Below are positions 54,816-62,678 of a DNA stretch of 64,000 nucleotides, piece by piece. Under the pieces are notes generated by a model. The model was not told the DNA's origin. It saw only the letters and a program-made list of their open reading frames with translations, and made no database searches. The DNA comes from UBA7960 sp964624065 (GTDB taxonomy: Bacteria > Bacteroidota > Bacteroidia > Bacteroidales > UBA7960), in contig CAZUWF010000006.1 of the NCBI GenBank assembly GCA_964624065.1, forward strand, positions 19,218 to 83,217. The letters are read 5' to 3'. The position numbers were made by a program, and so were the translations under genes. Every line of letters starts with the position of its first letter. Positions within the stretch are counted from its first letter, which is position 1.

Positions 54816-56762
54816 TCATTTTCTACCCAAATTTCTCCACCCGGCAATAAGTATGTTGAAATCGTTTTCGATTTTATAATCCCTTGCGTATAGGTTATTG
54901 AGCGATTGGATGGTTTTTTGGTCGAGGGTTTTTGACTTTATGGCATCTGAAGGGAAAAGCACACTTGGCTTTAGGTATGGCAGCTTGGCTCCAATTTCTT
55001 GGTTTTGGTAGCCCACCCAGCTTTTGGTGCCAAGAGTAATAAAAAATAGGTTTCGAAACAGTCCAAGCGGACTTTTAACCACAAATAGGGTAACCGGAAG
55101 AGACGCAGCAACCATAACCGAAGCCGCCAAGTCGAAAAGCCTTTTCTTTCGTTTGCTGTATGGCTTGTCAATTGCGTTCACACTAACCGCAAACATGTTA
55201 CCGAAGTCATCTATACTGTTGCTCCCCACTATGTACAAGCTTTCGGGTGGGGCAATTTTGAAGTTCAGGCGTCGGTTTTTCAGCTCAGACATCAGGTCAA
55301 TTATCCTTTGGGAACTTAGGCTTGCTGCACAAAAAATAATTTCCGTAATCTTGTGTACTTCAATAATTTCGTTGATCTGCAAGATGGTTCCAACTATCTT
55401 TTCGCCCGATTCTTTTTCAAGTGAAACTATTTTAACCTCCCTCTCCGAATCCATCGCCAAAATCATATTCATTATCCTGGTAGATTCGTGTTTGCTGCCA
55501 ATTATGGCAATTCTCTCGGGGCTTAGGCCATCGGCACTGTTCTTTCCTTTCTCCAAAAAAGCAAAAAAGCCGCGGTTTATTAATAGTGCCACCATGGCCC
55601 AGGAAGAGCTCATCAAAATCAATGCCCTAGAAAAACGAAGGTTGGCCGGTAGGAGGGCATAAACTACCAAAATTGCCAATGTGCCAGCCAAAACCCCTCT
55701 TACCACCCGCCAAATTTTATTTGGTTGATCATATCCACCGCTAAGGTAAACCGCAAGTAACCATGTAACAATATATCCTGGAACAACCAATGACAAGTAT
55801 ATGTCGGGATATGGGGTACCATGAAAAAGGTGGGTTTCCCAGAGCAGTTTTATTAGGTAATACCCAATAAAAATGAGCAAGAAATCTAGCAAAGGTTTCA
55901 ATATTGCCCTAAACAATCTGTTGAGTATTGCCGCCCCGGCACGCAAATACACGGCAAATTTAATCAAGATGGAAAAAACCTTGGCATTGGAGCTGGTGAA
56001 GTGTTTCCTTGCAAAAATCAACATTGCATTGTAAAAAACCAAAACGTAGTTCACGCTGTTTTTCTTGGTACTTTCTCCCTTGTAGTGTATTATGCGAGCA
56101 TGCGGAAAATAGTAATTCTTGAATCCGGCTTTGATTATTCGATAGGAAAGGTCAATGTCTTCACCATACATGAAGAAATCTTCGTCGAGGAGGCCGGTTT
56201 TTTTCAAAGTTTCTTTTCGCAGAAGCATAAATGCGCCCGAGAGAACCTCAACCTCGTGAATCTGGCAGTTATCAAGAAAACCCAAGTGGTACCTTCCGAA
56301 GATCTTGCTCTTGGGAAACAACGCAGCAAGCCCGAAAACCTTGTAAAAAGCCACAGCAGGTGTGGGTAGGCTCCTTTTGGATTCGGCCAAAAAACTGCCT
56401 TTCCCGTCAATCATTTTTACTCCCAGCCCACCTGCCCCTGTATTTTGGTTCATAAACTCCACAACCTTAGTGAGCGTGTCATCTTCAAGCACTGTGTCGG
56501 GATTTAGGAGCAAAACGTACTTGCCAGATGATTGTCTAATGGCCTGGTTGTTTGCCCTGCTAAAACCAACGTTTTCTGTGTTGGCAATAAGTTTTACTTC
56601 AGGATATTTTTCGCAAACCATATCGTTAGAACCATCAACAGAGTTGTTGTCAACCACGAAAACCTCCATATCCAATGACTCACCGGCCCTGAATACCGAC
56701 AGCAAGCACTGGTCGAGAAAATACTTTACGTTGTAGTTTACGATGATAACCGAGAGGTCCAT
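54816..56762 (-). CDS. Family 2 glycosyltransferase fused to a membrane region and a degenerate sugar-transferase-like domain
   Basis: A 648-residue membrane protein. The N-terminal GT2 domain (1-230) has LSVIIVNYN, the nucleotide/metal site VDNNSVDGS, LLNPDTVLED and DEDFFMYGEDIDL, typical of rhamnosyl- or related transferases. Five or so membrane helices follow (about 270-405), then a CoA-binding-like Rossmann segment (IAIIGSKHESTRI, about 415-540), and a C-terminal part beginning KRLFDLAASVMVAASLPVTL, which resembles the start of polyprenyl-phosphate sugar-1-phosphate transferases but lacks their catalytic core. Thus it probably transfers a sugar to a lipid-linked acceptor. recR ends three bases upstream, so they share a transcript. 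Confidence 0.88.
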   Translation of the reverse strand: MDLSVIIVNYNVKYFLDQCLLSVFRAGESLDMEVFVVDNNSVDGSNDMVCEKYPEVKLIANTENVGFSRANNQAIRQSSGKYVLLLNPDTVLEDDTLTKVVEFMNQNTGAGGLGVKMIDGKGSFLAESKRSLPTPAVAFYKVFGLAALFPKSKIFGRYHLGFLDNCQIHEVEVLSGAFMLLRKETLKKTGLLDEDFFMYGEDIDLSYRIIKAGFKNYYFPHARIIHYKGESTKKNSVNYVLVFYNAMLIFARKHFTSSNAKVFSILIKFAVYLRAGAAILNRLFRAILKPLLDFLLIFIGYYLIKLLWETHLFHGTPYPDIYLSLVVPGYIVTWLLAVYLSGGYDQPNKIWRVVRGVLAGTLAILVVYALLPANLRFSRALILMSSSWAMVALLINRGFFAFLEKGKNSADGLSPERIAIIGSKHESTRIMNMILAMDSEREVKIVSLEKESGEKIVGTILQINEIIEVHKITEIIFCAASLSSQRIIDLMSELKNRRLNFKIAPPESLYIVGSNSIDDFGNMFAVSVNAIDKPYSKRKKRLFDLAASVMVAASLPVTLFVVKSPLGLFRNLFFITLGTKSWVGYQNQEIGAKLPYLKPSVLFPSDAIKSKTLDQKTIQSLNNLYARDYKIENDFNILIAGWRNLGRK

Positions 56763-56765
56763 TAT

Positions 56766-57392
56766 TTACCTGTGAATTATGGAATCGTATGGCAGCCTGT
56801 TGAGAATGGACCGACCAAGTGTAACCTCGTCTGCATATTCAATTTCGTCGCCAATGGCAATACCACGTGCGATAACCGAAATCTTAACATTTGTCTGGCT
56901 GAGTTTTTTGTAAATGAAAAAGTTTGTTGTGTCGCCCTCCATGGTTGACCGCAAGGCCAGAATTATTTCCGAAATTTCACCCTTGTTGGCTTTAACTCTT
57001 TCAACCAATGATGAAATGTTAATATCGTCGGGGCCGATCCCATCCATAGGCGAAATTATCCCCCCCAAAACGTGGTAAACCCCGCTATACTGACCGGTAT
57101 TTTCTATTGCAATAACGTCTCTGAGGTCTTCAACCACGCAAACCAAAGCCTGGTTTCGTCGGGGGGAGCGACAAATTTCGCAGGTGGAGAGGTCAGAAAT
57201 GTTGTGGCAGGTGTTGCAATAAACAACCTCATCGTGCAATTTCTTGATGCTCTGAGCGAACCTTGTAACACTTTCACTATTATCCTTAAGAAGGTGCAAA
57301 ACCAACCTGAGAGCGGTTTTCCGACCAATGCCCGGTAAGCGCGAAAATTCTTCAACGGCCGCTTGCAATAACTTTGAAGAGAAAGTTTCCAA
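56766..57392 (-). CDS. recR: Recombination mediator RecR
   Basis: RecR with RecO loads RecA at gaps and works with RecF (encoded at 12695). The 208-residue protein has the helix-hairpin-helix LPGIGRKTALRL, the zinc finger Cys59-Cys62-Cys71-Cys74 (CNTCHNISDLSTCEIC) and a Toprim domain with VCVVEDLRDVIAIE and GGIISPMDGIGP. The GT2 gene begins three bases after its stop and the DUF4199 gene ends 14 bases before its start on the same strand, forming a three-gene unit. Confidence 0.96.
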   Translation of the reverse strand: METFSSKLLQAAVEEFSRLPGIGRKTALRLVLHLLKDNSESVTRFAQSIKKLHDEVVYCNTCHNISDLSTCEICRSPRRNQALVCVVEDLRDVIAIENTGQYSGVYHVLGGIISPMDGIGPDDINISSLVERVKANKGEISEIILALRSTMEGDTTNFFIYKKLSQTNVKISVIARGIAIGDEIEYADEVTLGRSILNRLPYDSIIHR

Positions 57393-57406
57393 AACTTGTT
57401 AAATTT

Positions 57407-57946
57407 TCAAACTTCGTAAGGTATGTCCTTCTTAACTATGGCCGAAGTTATTAAAGAACCTAAAAAGCCTATAAACGTGTAAAATAGGGTTGAAAGAATT
57501 CCCATTGCAATAGGGTTAATGAAAATTTTGGAAAATGCCAAAGCCATATCCAATTCTTCATCTGAAATGTTGGGGTTAGCTTCTAAAATTCCCTTCTCGG
57601 CCTCAGCGATTGCATTTTCAAGACCCTGCGGATAAATAAACTGGTACAAAACAAATATGAAGAGACCCAAAACAAGAGATGCAAAGAAGAAAGTTAGGGT
57701 GCCAAACCCCAGGGCCTGGCTATAGGAAAGATAGCCTCCATTAAATGAATCACGCCACGACTGGCTTGCAATAAAAATGCCCAAAAGCATTATCAATATC
57801 GAAACCAGCAAGTTGGCCCTCCCTTGGTCTGGAACAATGAACTGAAAGAAGACACTGGCGAAAATTAGGGCTAATCCCAATAAAATTCCATATTTGAATG
57901 ATACCTTTGCCATCGAGGTTTTTTTTGTAGGGTTTATGTCTTCCAT
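57407..57946 (-). CDS. DUF4199 membrane protein
   Basis: A 179-residue integral membrane protein of the DUF4199 family, restricted largely to Bacteroidota. Four membrane helices are visible: YGILLGLALIFASVFFQFI, LLVSILIMLLGIFIASQ, FGTLTFFFASLVLGLFIFVLYQFI and AMGILSTLFYTFIGFLGSLI, with a soluble acidic loop (EAEKGILEANPNISDEE) between the third and fourth. SYSQALGFGT is the family hallmark. The ATG at 57946 (MEDINPTKK) was chosen over one 18 codons upstream, which would add a basic tail. The function is unknown; adjacency to a GT2 gene is recurrent in the phylum and hints at envelope work. Confidence 0.88.
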   Translation of the reverse strand: MEDINPTKKTSMAKVSFKYGILLGLALIFASVFFQFIVPDQGRANLLVSILIMLLGIFIASQSWRDSFNGGYLSYSQALGFGTLTFFFASLVLGLFIFVLYQFIYPQGLENAIAEAEKGILEANPNISDEELDMALAFSKIFINPIAMGILSTLFYTFIGFLGSLITSAIVKKDIPYEV

Positions 57947-58149
57947 CTTAGGTAGAATTTTAAAAGACAAATTTACGATTTTTTTTTGGCTATGGGTCAA
58001 CCTATGCCCATTTTTGGCTAAATATTAGTTTGATTGTGTGACAAAGTAATTTTTCAGCCTTGAGAAAAGGATGAATCCTGCGCTGATCACAATGTCAATT
58101 TGGATGCAACAGTTGATTCTACAGCATATATTTTTTGCTATTTTGTTGG

Positions 58150-58197
58150 CGAGTCCCTTTCCAAACAACACATCGAGTCCCTTTCCAAACAACACAT
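58150..58197. repeat. Tandem duplication of a 24-base unit
   Basis: The unit CGAGTCCCTTTCCAAACAAC plus ACAT occurs twice without mismatch at 58150-58173 and 58174-58197. It may be a replication-slippage product in a non-coding stretch. Confidence 0.9.
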
Positions 58198-58887
58198 TTT
58201 GATTCTCTTTTTTAGTTACATAAAGGATTTGAAGTTTAACATTTCGCTCAAAAAGTACCCTAGGCGTTCGGTCTGCAAGGGTTCATCGGTTTTTTCACAG
58301 AGGCTGAGGCTATTCTATCGCCAAATTCTTTTGAGTTCAACGCACCAAATTGCTTTTATTTTAGTTTAAAAAGCCATGCGTCAGTAAATAAACTTCTGAA
58401 AAAACGCAGCAAACTTATACTAGTACACTTCAACTCGCAATCCACAGTAGGAACCTTTTTAGTGCACGGTTGCAGGTAGTGTTATTCTGGCAAAACCAGT
58501 AACCAAAAAGGTCGACAAGCTTGCAATTTCAACGAAATATTATAAGCTCCTACGCCAGGAAGAAAACCTCCAGAAAAAGCCCAACGCCGACCCATTGAAC
58601 CTCTTGAATAAAACCAGAAAGCTCCCTCAAACCTTTTTTAGCGGGTAACCATTTTTCCTTTTTACCTCATCAACCAACAAATGAGTCGATAGCTTTTTGG
58701 GAATAAATACCTAAGGCAACTCCTCTCTGCACTTGGCTGGATAATTTAAATAATATGAAATGTAAATATGTGCCTGGTTATAACAAAAGAGAGCACCCCA
58801 AGGCAGAACTGGCGGTATGAGATATAACTTCAAACATCTTTTCAACAATTGCAGAATATTTCCTTCAAAAATTGTTATTTTGCAAAA

Positions 58888-58895
58888 TAATTTTG
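58888..58895 (+). promoter_or_regulatory. Putative phoH promoter -7 box
   Basis: TAATTTTG matches TAnnTTTG exactly, 41 bases before the start; a TTG stands 13 bases upstream, closer than usual. Confidence 0.5.
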
Positions 58896-58936
58896 CTTTA
58901 CCTTTTTAAACCTAATAAAACAAATTTTGGCCTTGT

Positions 58937-59905
58937 ATGGGGGAGAAAACTATTAACCTTGGAGGAATACATCCACCCGATATATTCGGGTTGAGAGAAG
59001 AAAAGTTTCAGTTGCTACGCAATATTTTTAGCAAAGTCGGACTAATTCTAAGGGGGGAGGAGTTAAAGATTGTGGGCGACGACAAAGAACTAGAATATTT
59101 TCAAGAAAAATTAGATCGTATGATTGCTTATTACGATCGTTTCGGGAAGCTCACCGAAGAAAATATCCTTGAGATTGTAGCCCACAAAGATGGGGCGATT
59201 TCGAATACAAACCTAGAAGGCGAGAACGGAGACATTATCCTGCACGGCAAAAACGGAATGATAATAAAGGCCCGCACGCCAAACCAAAAGCGTATGGTGA
59301 GTAGTTTCAAAAGCCACGACATGCTTTTTGCAATTGGACCTGCCGGTACAGGAAAGACCTACACGGCAGTGGCCCTTGCTGTGAAGGCTTTAAAGAATAA
59401 GGAGGTAAAACGGATTATTCTTGCCCGCCCGGCAGTGGAAGCAGGAGAGAACCTCGGTTTCTTGCCGGGAGACCTTAAGGAGAAGCTTGACCCGTACCTA
59501 AGGCCCCTTTACGATGCCTTACAAGATATGATACCACACCAGAAACTTTCGGCTTATATGGAAGATGGCACCATTGAAATTGCCCCTCTTGCATTCATGA
59601 GGGGAAGAACTCTTGATAATGCCTTTGCAATCCTCGACGAAGCGCAAAACGCAACCGAAAACCAGTTAAAAATGTTCCTTACTCGTATGGGAAGGTCTGC
59701 CAAGTTCATAATAACCGGCGACATAACACAAATTGACCTTCCAACTACCCAAGTTTCCGGGCTAATAACAGCCACTCGTCTTTTGCATGGTATAAAGGGC
59801 ATAGAATTCATTTTCCTTAACGAAAAGGATGTGGTGCGGCATCCGCTGGTTACTAGCATCATCAACGCATACGACAAGGCCAGGAAAAGCAGAAGTGAGG
59901 AGTAG
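58937..59905 (+). CDS. PhoH-like ATPase/RNA-associated protein (PhoL)
   Basis: A cytoplasmic P-loop ATPase of 322 residues. An N-terminal KH-like segment (to about 110) is followed by the PhoH domain with Walker A AIGPAGTGKTYTAV, RPAVEAGENLGFLPGDL, and Walker B ILDEAQNATE. The homologue YbeZ acts in ribosome/rRNA metabolism together with the endonuclease YbeY, which is not seen here. purC follows after 249 bases; the phoH-purC order is frequent in Bacteroidales. Confidence 0.93.
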   Translation: MGEKTINLGGIHPPDIFGLREEKFQLLRNIFSKVGLILRGEELKIVGDDKELEYFQEKLDRMIAYYDRFGKLTEENILEIVAHKDGAISNTNLEGENGDIILHGKNGMIIKARTPNQKRMVSSFKSHDMLFAIGPAGTGKTYTAVALAVKALKNKEVKRIILARPAVEAGENLGFLPGDLKEKLDPYLRPLYDALQDMIPHQKLSAYMEDGTIEIAPLAFMRGRTLDNAFAILDEAQNATENQLKMFLTRMGRSAKFIITGDITQIDLPTTQVSGLITATRLLHGIKGIEFIFLNEKDVVRHPLVTSIINAYDKARKSRSEE

Positions 59906-60154
59906 AAACCATGCACACCAAGCCTGGTGAAATGGTGAAAAGTGATTAGTTATGAATGATGGAAAGAAATTGAGAATGAGAAGTGGTGCTGATGAATGAA
60001 AAAAGGCCTTGTAGGAAATGCCCGGTTCTAATTGACAAATGATTTATTTTGGTAATGGCCGCTTGAAAAAAACCCATTTATCATTAATCTCTAGCCTTAC
60101 AAACCATTTGAACTCAACAAACTTCTAAAACTTTTTAATTTTCAGTTGCCAAGA

Positions 60155-61102
60155 ATGAAAGCACTGACAACCACCAATTTTACATTCAATGGCCAAACCT
60201 CCTATTACCGGGGCAAGGTGCGCGACGTTTATACAATCAATGTAGAAATGCTGTTGATGGTTGCAACGGATCGAATATCAGCATTCGACGTGGTGTTGCC
60301 ACAAGGTATTCCATACAAGGGTCAAGTCCTAAATCAAATGGCGTCGGCCTTCCTTGACCAAACATCCCACATCGTTCAAAACTGGAAGATAGCCACTCCT
60401 GATCCTATGGTTACGGCAGGCCTAAATTGTGAGCCTTTCAAAGTTGAAATGGTTGTTAGAGGATACCTTGCGGGACATTCGTGGCGGGAGTACAGGCAAG
60501 GCAAGAGAATGATCTGTGGTGTTGAAATGCCCGAAGGGTTGATTGAAAACCAAAAGTTTCCAAACCCGATTATTACCCCTACTACTAAGGCTGCCCAGGG
60601 TCATGATGCAGATATTTCCAGAAATGAAATAATATCATCAGGTTTGACCTCCCCCGAGGATTACGAGCAGTTGGAAAGTTTTGCACTACGCCTCTTTGAA
60701 TGGGGAACAAGAAAAGCCGGGGAAATGGGGTTAATATTGGTTGACACAAAGTACGAGTTTGGCAAGCGGAACGGAAAAATTTATCTGATCGATGAAATAC
60801 ACACCCCCGACTCATCCCGATATTTCTATGCCGACACCTATCCCGAACTATTAGAAAAAAGGTTACCCCAAAGGCAGCTTTCCAAAGAGTTTGTTCGCGA
60901 ATGGTTGATGGCCAATAACTTTTCAGGCAAGGAAGGACAGGCAATACCATCAATGTCCGAAGATTTCGTTGCCCAGGTCTCGAATCGGTACATCGAACTT
61001 TTTGAAACAATAACTGGTAAAAAATTCGAAAAATCTACAAACGAAGAATTACACAAACGAATTGAAGAAAACTGCGGGGAATTCTTGAGAAATTATTATT
61101 AG
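60155..61102 (+). CDS. purC: Phosphoribosylaminoimidazole-succinocarboxamide synthase
   Basis: PurC (SAICAR synthase) joins aspartate to CAIR with ATP in purine synthesis. At 315 residues this is the longer form found in Bacteroidota and yeast. Motifs are YRGKVRDVY near the start, ATDRISAFDVVLPQGIPYKG, VRGYLAGHSWREY, LVDTKYEFG and LIDEIHTPDSSRY. A frame extension to a TTG at 60146 is possible; the ATG at 60155 gives MKALTTTNF and is preferred. The leader from 60061 is poor in G. It converges with the symporter gene, 27 bases apart. Confidence 0.96.
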   Translation: MKALTTTNFTFNGQTSYYRGKVRDVYTINVEMLLMVATDRISAFDVVLPQGIPYKGQVLNQMASAFLDQTSHIVQNWKIATPDPMVTAGLNCEPFKVEMVVRGYLAGHSWREYRQGKRMICGVEMPEGLIENQKFPNPIITPTTKAAQGHDADISRNEIISSGLTSPEDYEQLESFALRLFEWGTRKAGEMGLILVDTKYEFGKRNGKIYLIDEIHTPDSSRYFYADTYPELLEKRLPQRQLSKEFVREWLMANNFSGKEGQAIPSMSEDFVAQVSNRYIELFETITGKKFEKSTNEELHKRIEENCGEFLRNYY

Positions 61103-61129
61103 CAAATATGGTATTTTGTTCAGTGCTGG

Positions 61130-62545
61130 TTATCCACCTTTCCCTTTTAAAATATTTGAGCCTAAAATCATTCCAAAAACACTTGCACCTAGCCCATAAA
61201 GAATGGGCTCTATAGAAGGATTGAGGAGCGAGGCAACAATCCAGGTCCAAAAACCTGCAAAAATAGAAATTGTTGCACCCATGCTATTGGCCTTTTTCCA
61301 AAAAATGCCTGCCGTTAATGGCACGAACAAGGACACCAACCCCACTGATGCAGCCTCCCCAACGAGCTCGTAAATATTTCCCCGCCTCAAGGCCATTCCG
61401 GTGGCAATGGCAGCAACCAAAAGTACCGAAAGCCTGGAAATGAGCAAAAACTGCCTGTCGGTCATATTTTTCAATCTGGGACGAACAATGTTTTCTCCGA
61501 AAATTGCACTTGGTGCCAGAAGGGCAGAGCTTGCAGTGCTAAGTATTGCCGAAAGTAATGCACCAAACAGGAGCACTTGGACCAAAGGGGAGGCAAATTT
61601 TCCAATCAGGCCTGGTATTATCATTTGATTGTCAATGGTATCGTCGATTAGCGAGGGATCAAGGGTTCGTGCCGCCAAGACCAAAAGCAAGGGCAACATT
61701 GCAACCGTCAGGTACATTATCGCAGATATCAACGAAGCCCTAACCGCTACCTTTTCCGATTTGGCAGCCATTACCCTTTGGAATACATCCTGACCGGCAA
61801 TTGAGCCAAACCCGATCGTTATCCAGGCAGCAAAATAGTCGAGGTGGTTTACTATTCCCCCTCCTGGCCAAAAGCGAAAAAATCCCTCCGGAGCGTTTGC
61901 AACCAATTCAACAAAGCTTACTATTCCAAATATTTCGATGCAAGCAGCAACCAAGCCCAAAACAATGAAAATCAATTGCATAAAATCGGTGATTGAAACC
62001 GACCACATACCTCCTATAAAGGTATATGAAGTAACCAGTAGGCAACCAATTATTATTCCATTGGTGATCCCAACTCCTGTGAGTGAGTTGGCTATAATTC
62101 CGAAGGCCACGAATTGTGCGGCTATCCACCCAAGGGAGGTTGCAATTAAGCAAATAGCGGCAATAAGTTCGGTAAAGTTTCCGTAACGCCGACTAAAAAA
62201 ATCACCAATTGTCAATAGCCTCATTCTGTACAGGAGCCTTGCATAAACCAAACCAACAAGCATGAGGCACAATGCCGCACCAAATGGGTCGCGGATAATT
62301 GCAATAAGCCCCCCTTCTACAAACTCTGATGATGCACCCAAAATAGTTTCGGAGCCAAACCAAGTTGCAAACAAGGTGGCTGTGGCAATGTGGAGTGGAA
62401 GCCTTCGGCCAGCCAATAGGTAATCCTCGCTGTTTTTTACCAATCGCGAGGCAAGGATTCCGATAACTAATGTTGCAACCAGGTAAATAAAGACAAAAAC
62501 CACCATAGCAAAAAAATTTGGGTGCTTTTTGGAATTTGCTTGCAA
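61130..62545 (-). CDS. Sodium:solute symporter (SSS family)
   Basis: A 471-residue inner-membrane transporter of the SSS family with about 13 helices. SEDYLLAGRRLPLHIATATLFATWFGSET and the helix break WSVSITDFMQ are typical; GFGSIAGQDVFQRVMAAKSEKVAVRAS is the characteristic SSS signature. Substrate cannot be told: relatives carry proline, pantothenate, sugars or carboxylates. It is convergent with purC and divergent (133 bases) from the LKR-like gene. A second possible start is the ATG 13 codons further in (MVVFVFIY). Confidence 0.9.
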   Translation of the reverse strand: MQANSKKHPNFFAMVVFVFIYLVATLVIGILASRLVKNSEDYLLAGRRLPLHIATATLFATWFGSETILGASSEFVEGGLIAIIRDPFGAALCLMLVGLVYARLLYRMRLLTIGDFFSRRYGNFTELIAAICLIATSLGWIAAQFVAFGIIANSLTGVGITNGIIIGCLLVTSYTFIGGMWSVSITDFMQLIFIVLGLVAACIEIFGIVSFVELVANAPEGFFRFWPGGGIVNHLDYFAAWITIGFGSIAGQDVFQRVMAAKSEKVAVRASLISAIMYLTVAMLPLLLVLAARTLDPSLIDDTIDNQMIIPGLIGKFASPLVQVLLFGALLSAILSTASSALLAPSAIFGENIVRPRLKNMTDRQFLLISRLSVLLVAAIATGMALRRGNIYELVGEAASVGLVSLFVPLTAGIFWKKANSMGATISIFAGFWTWIVASLLNPSIEPILYGLGASVFGMILGSNILKGKGG

Positions 62546-62637
62546 GTTTATAAAAATCTCAAATACCCGGTTTCAAATAATTACCAAAAACTAGTAAAAG
62601 TTTCTTTCTTTTTGCCTATGGTTGAATTAAATTTTCG

Positions 62638-62645
62638 TATGTTTG
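62638..62645 (+). promoter_or_regulatory. Putative promoter -7 box of the LKR-like gene
   Basis: TATGTTTG is an exact TAnnTTTG match, 34 bases before the ATG, in the divergent region shared with the symporter gene. Confidence 0.5.
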
Positions 62646-62678
62646 CCACCAAAATTCTGGAATTAACATTGTATTATT

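Larger units (their letters stand above)
57947..58936. other. Long non-coding or decayed region before phoH
   Basis: About 990 bases with no supported gene. It contains a perfect tandem repeat at 58150-58197. The frame around 58462-58650 (reading ILAKPVTKKVDKLAISTKYYKLLRQEENLQKK) is open for about 60 codons without a start, which looks like a pseudogene fragment. A phoH promoter box (TAATTTTG, 58888-58895) lies 41 bases before the phoH ATG. Confidence 0.45.

Noticed and set aside
58100..58369. 89-codon forward frame containing the tandem repeat
   Set aside because: No family, no promoter and the duplicated ESLSKQHI unit comes from the DNA repeat; coding status not supported.
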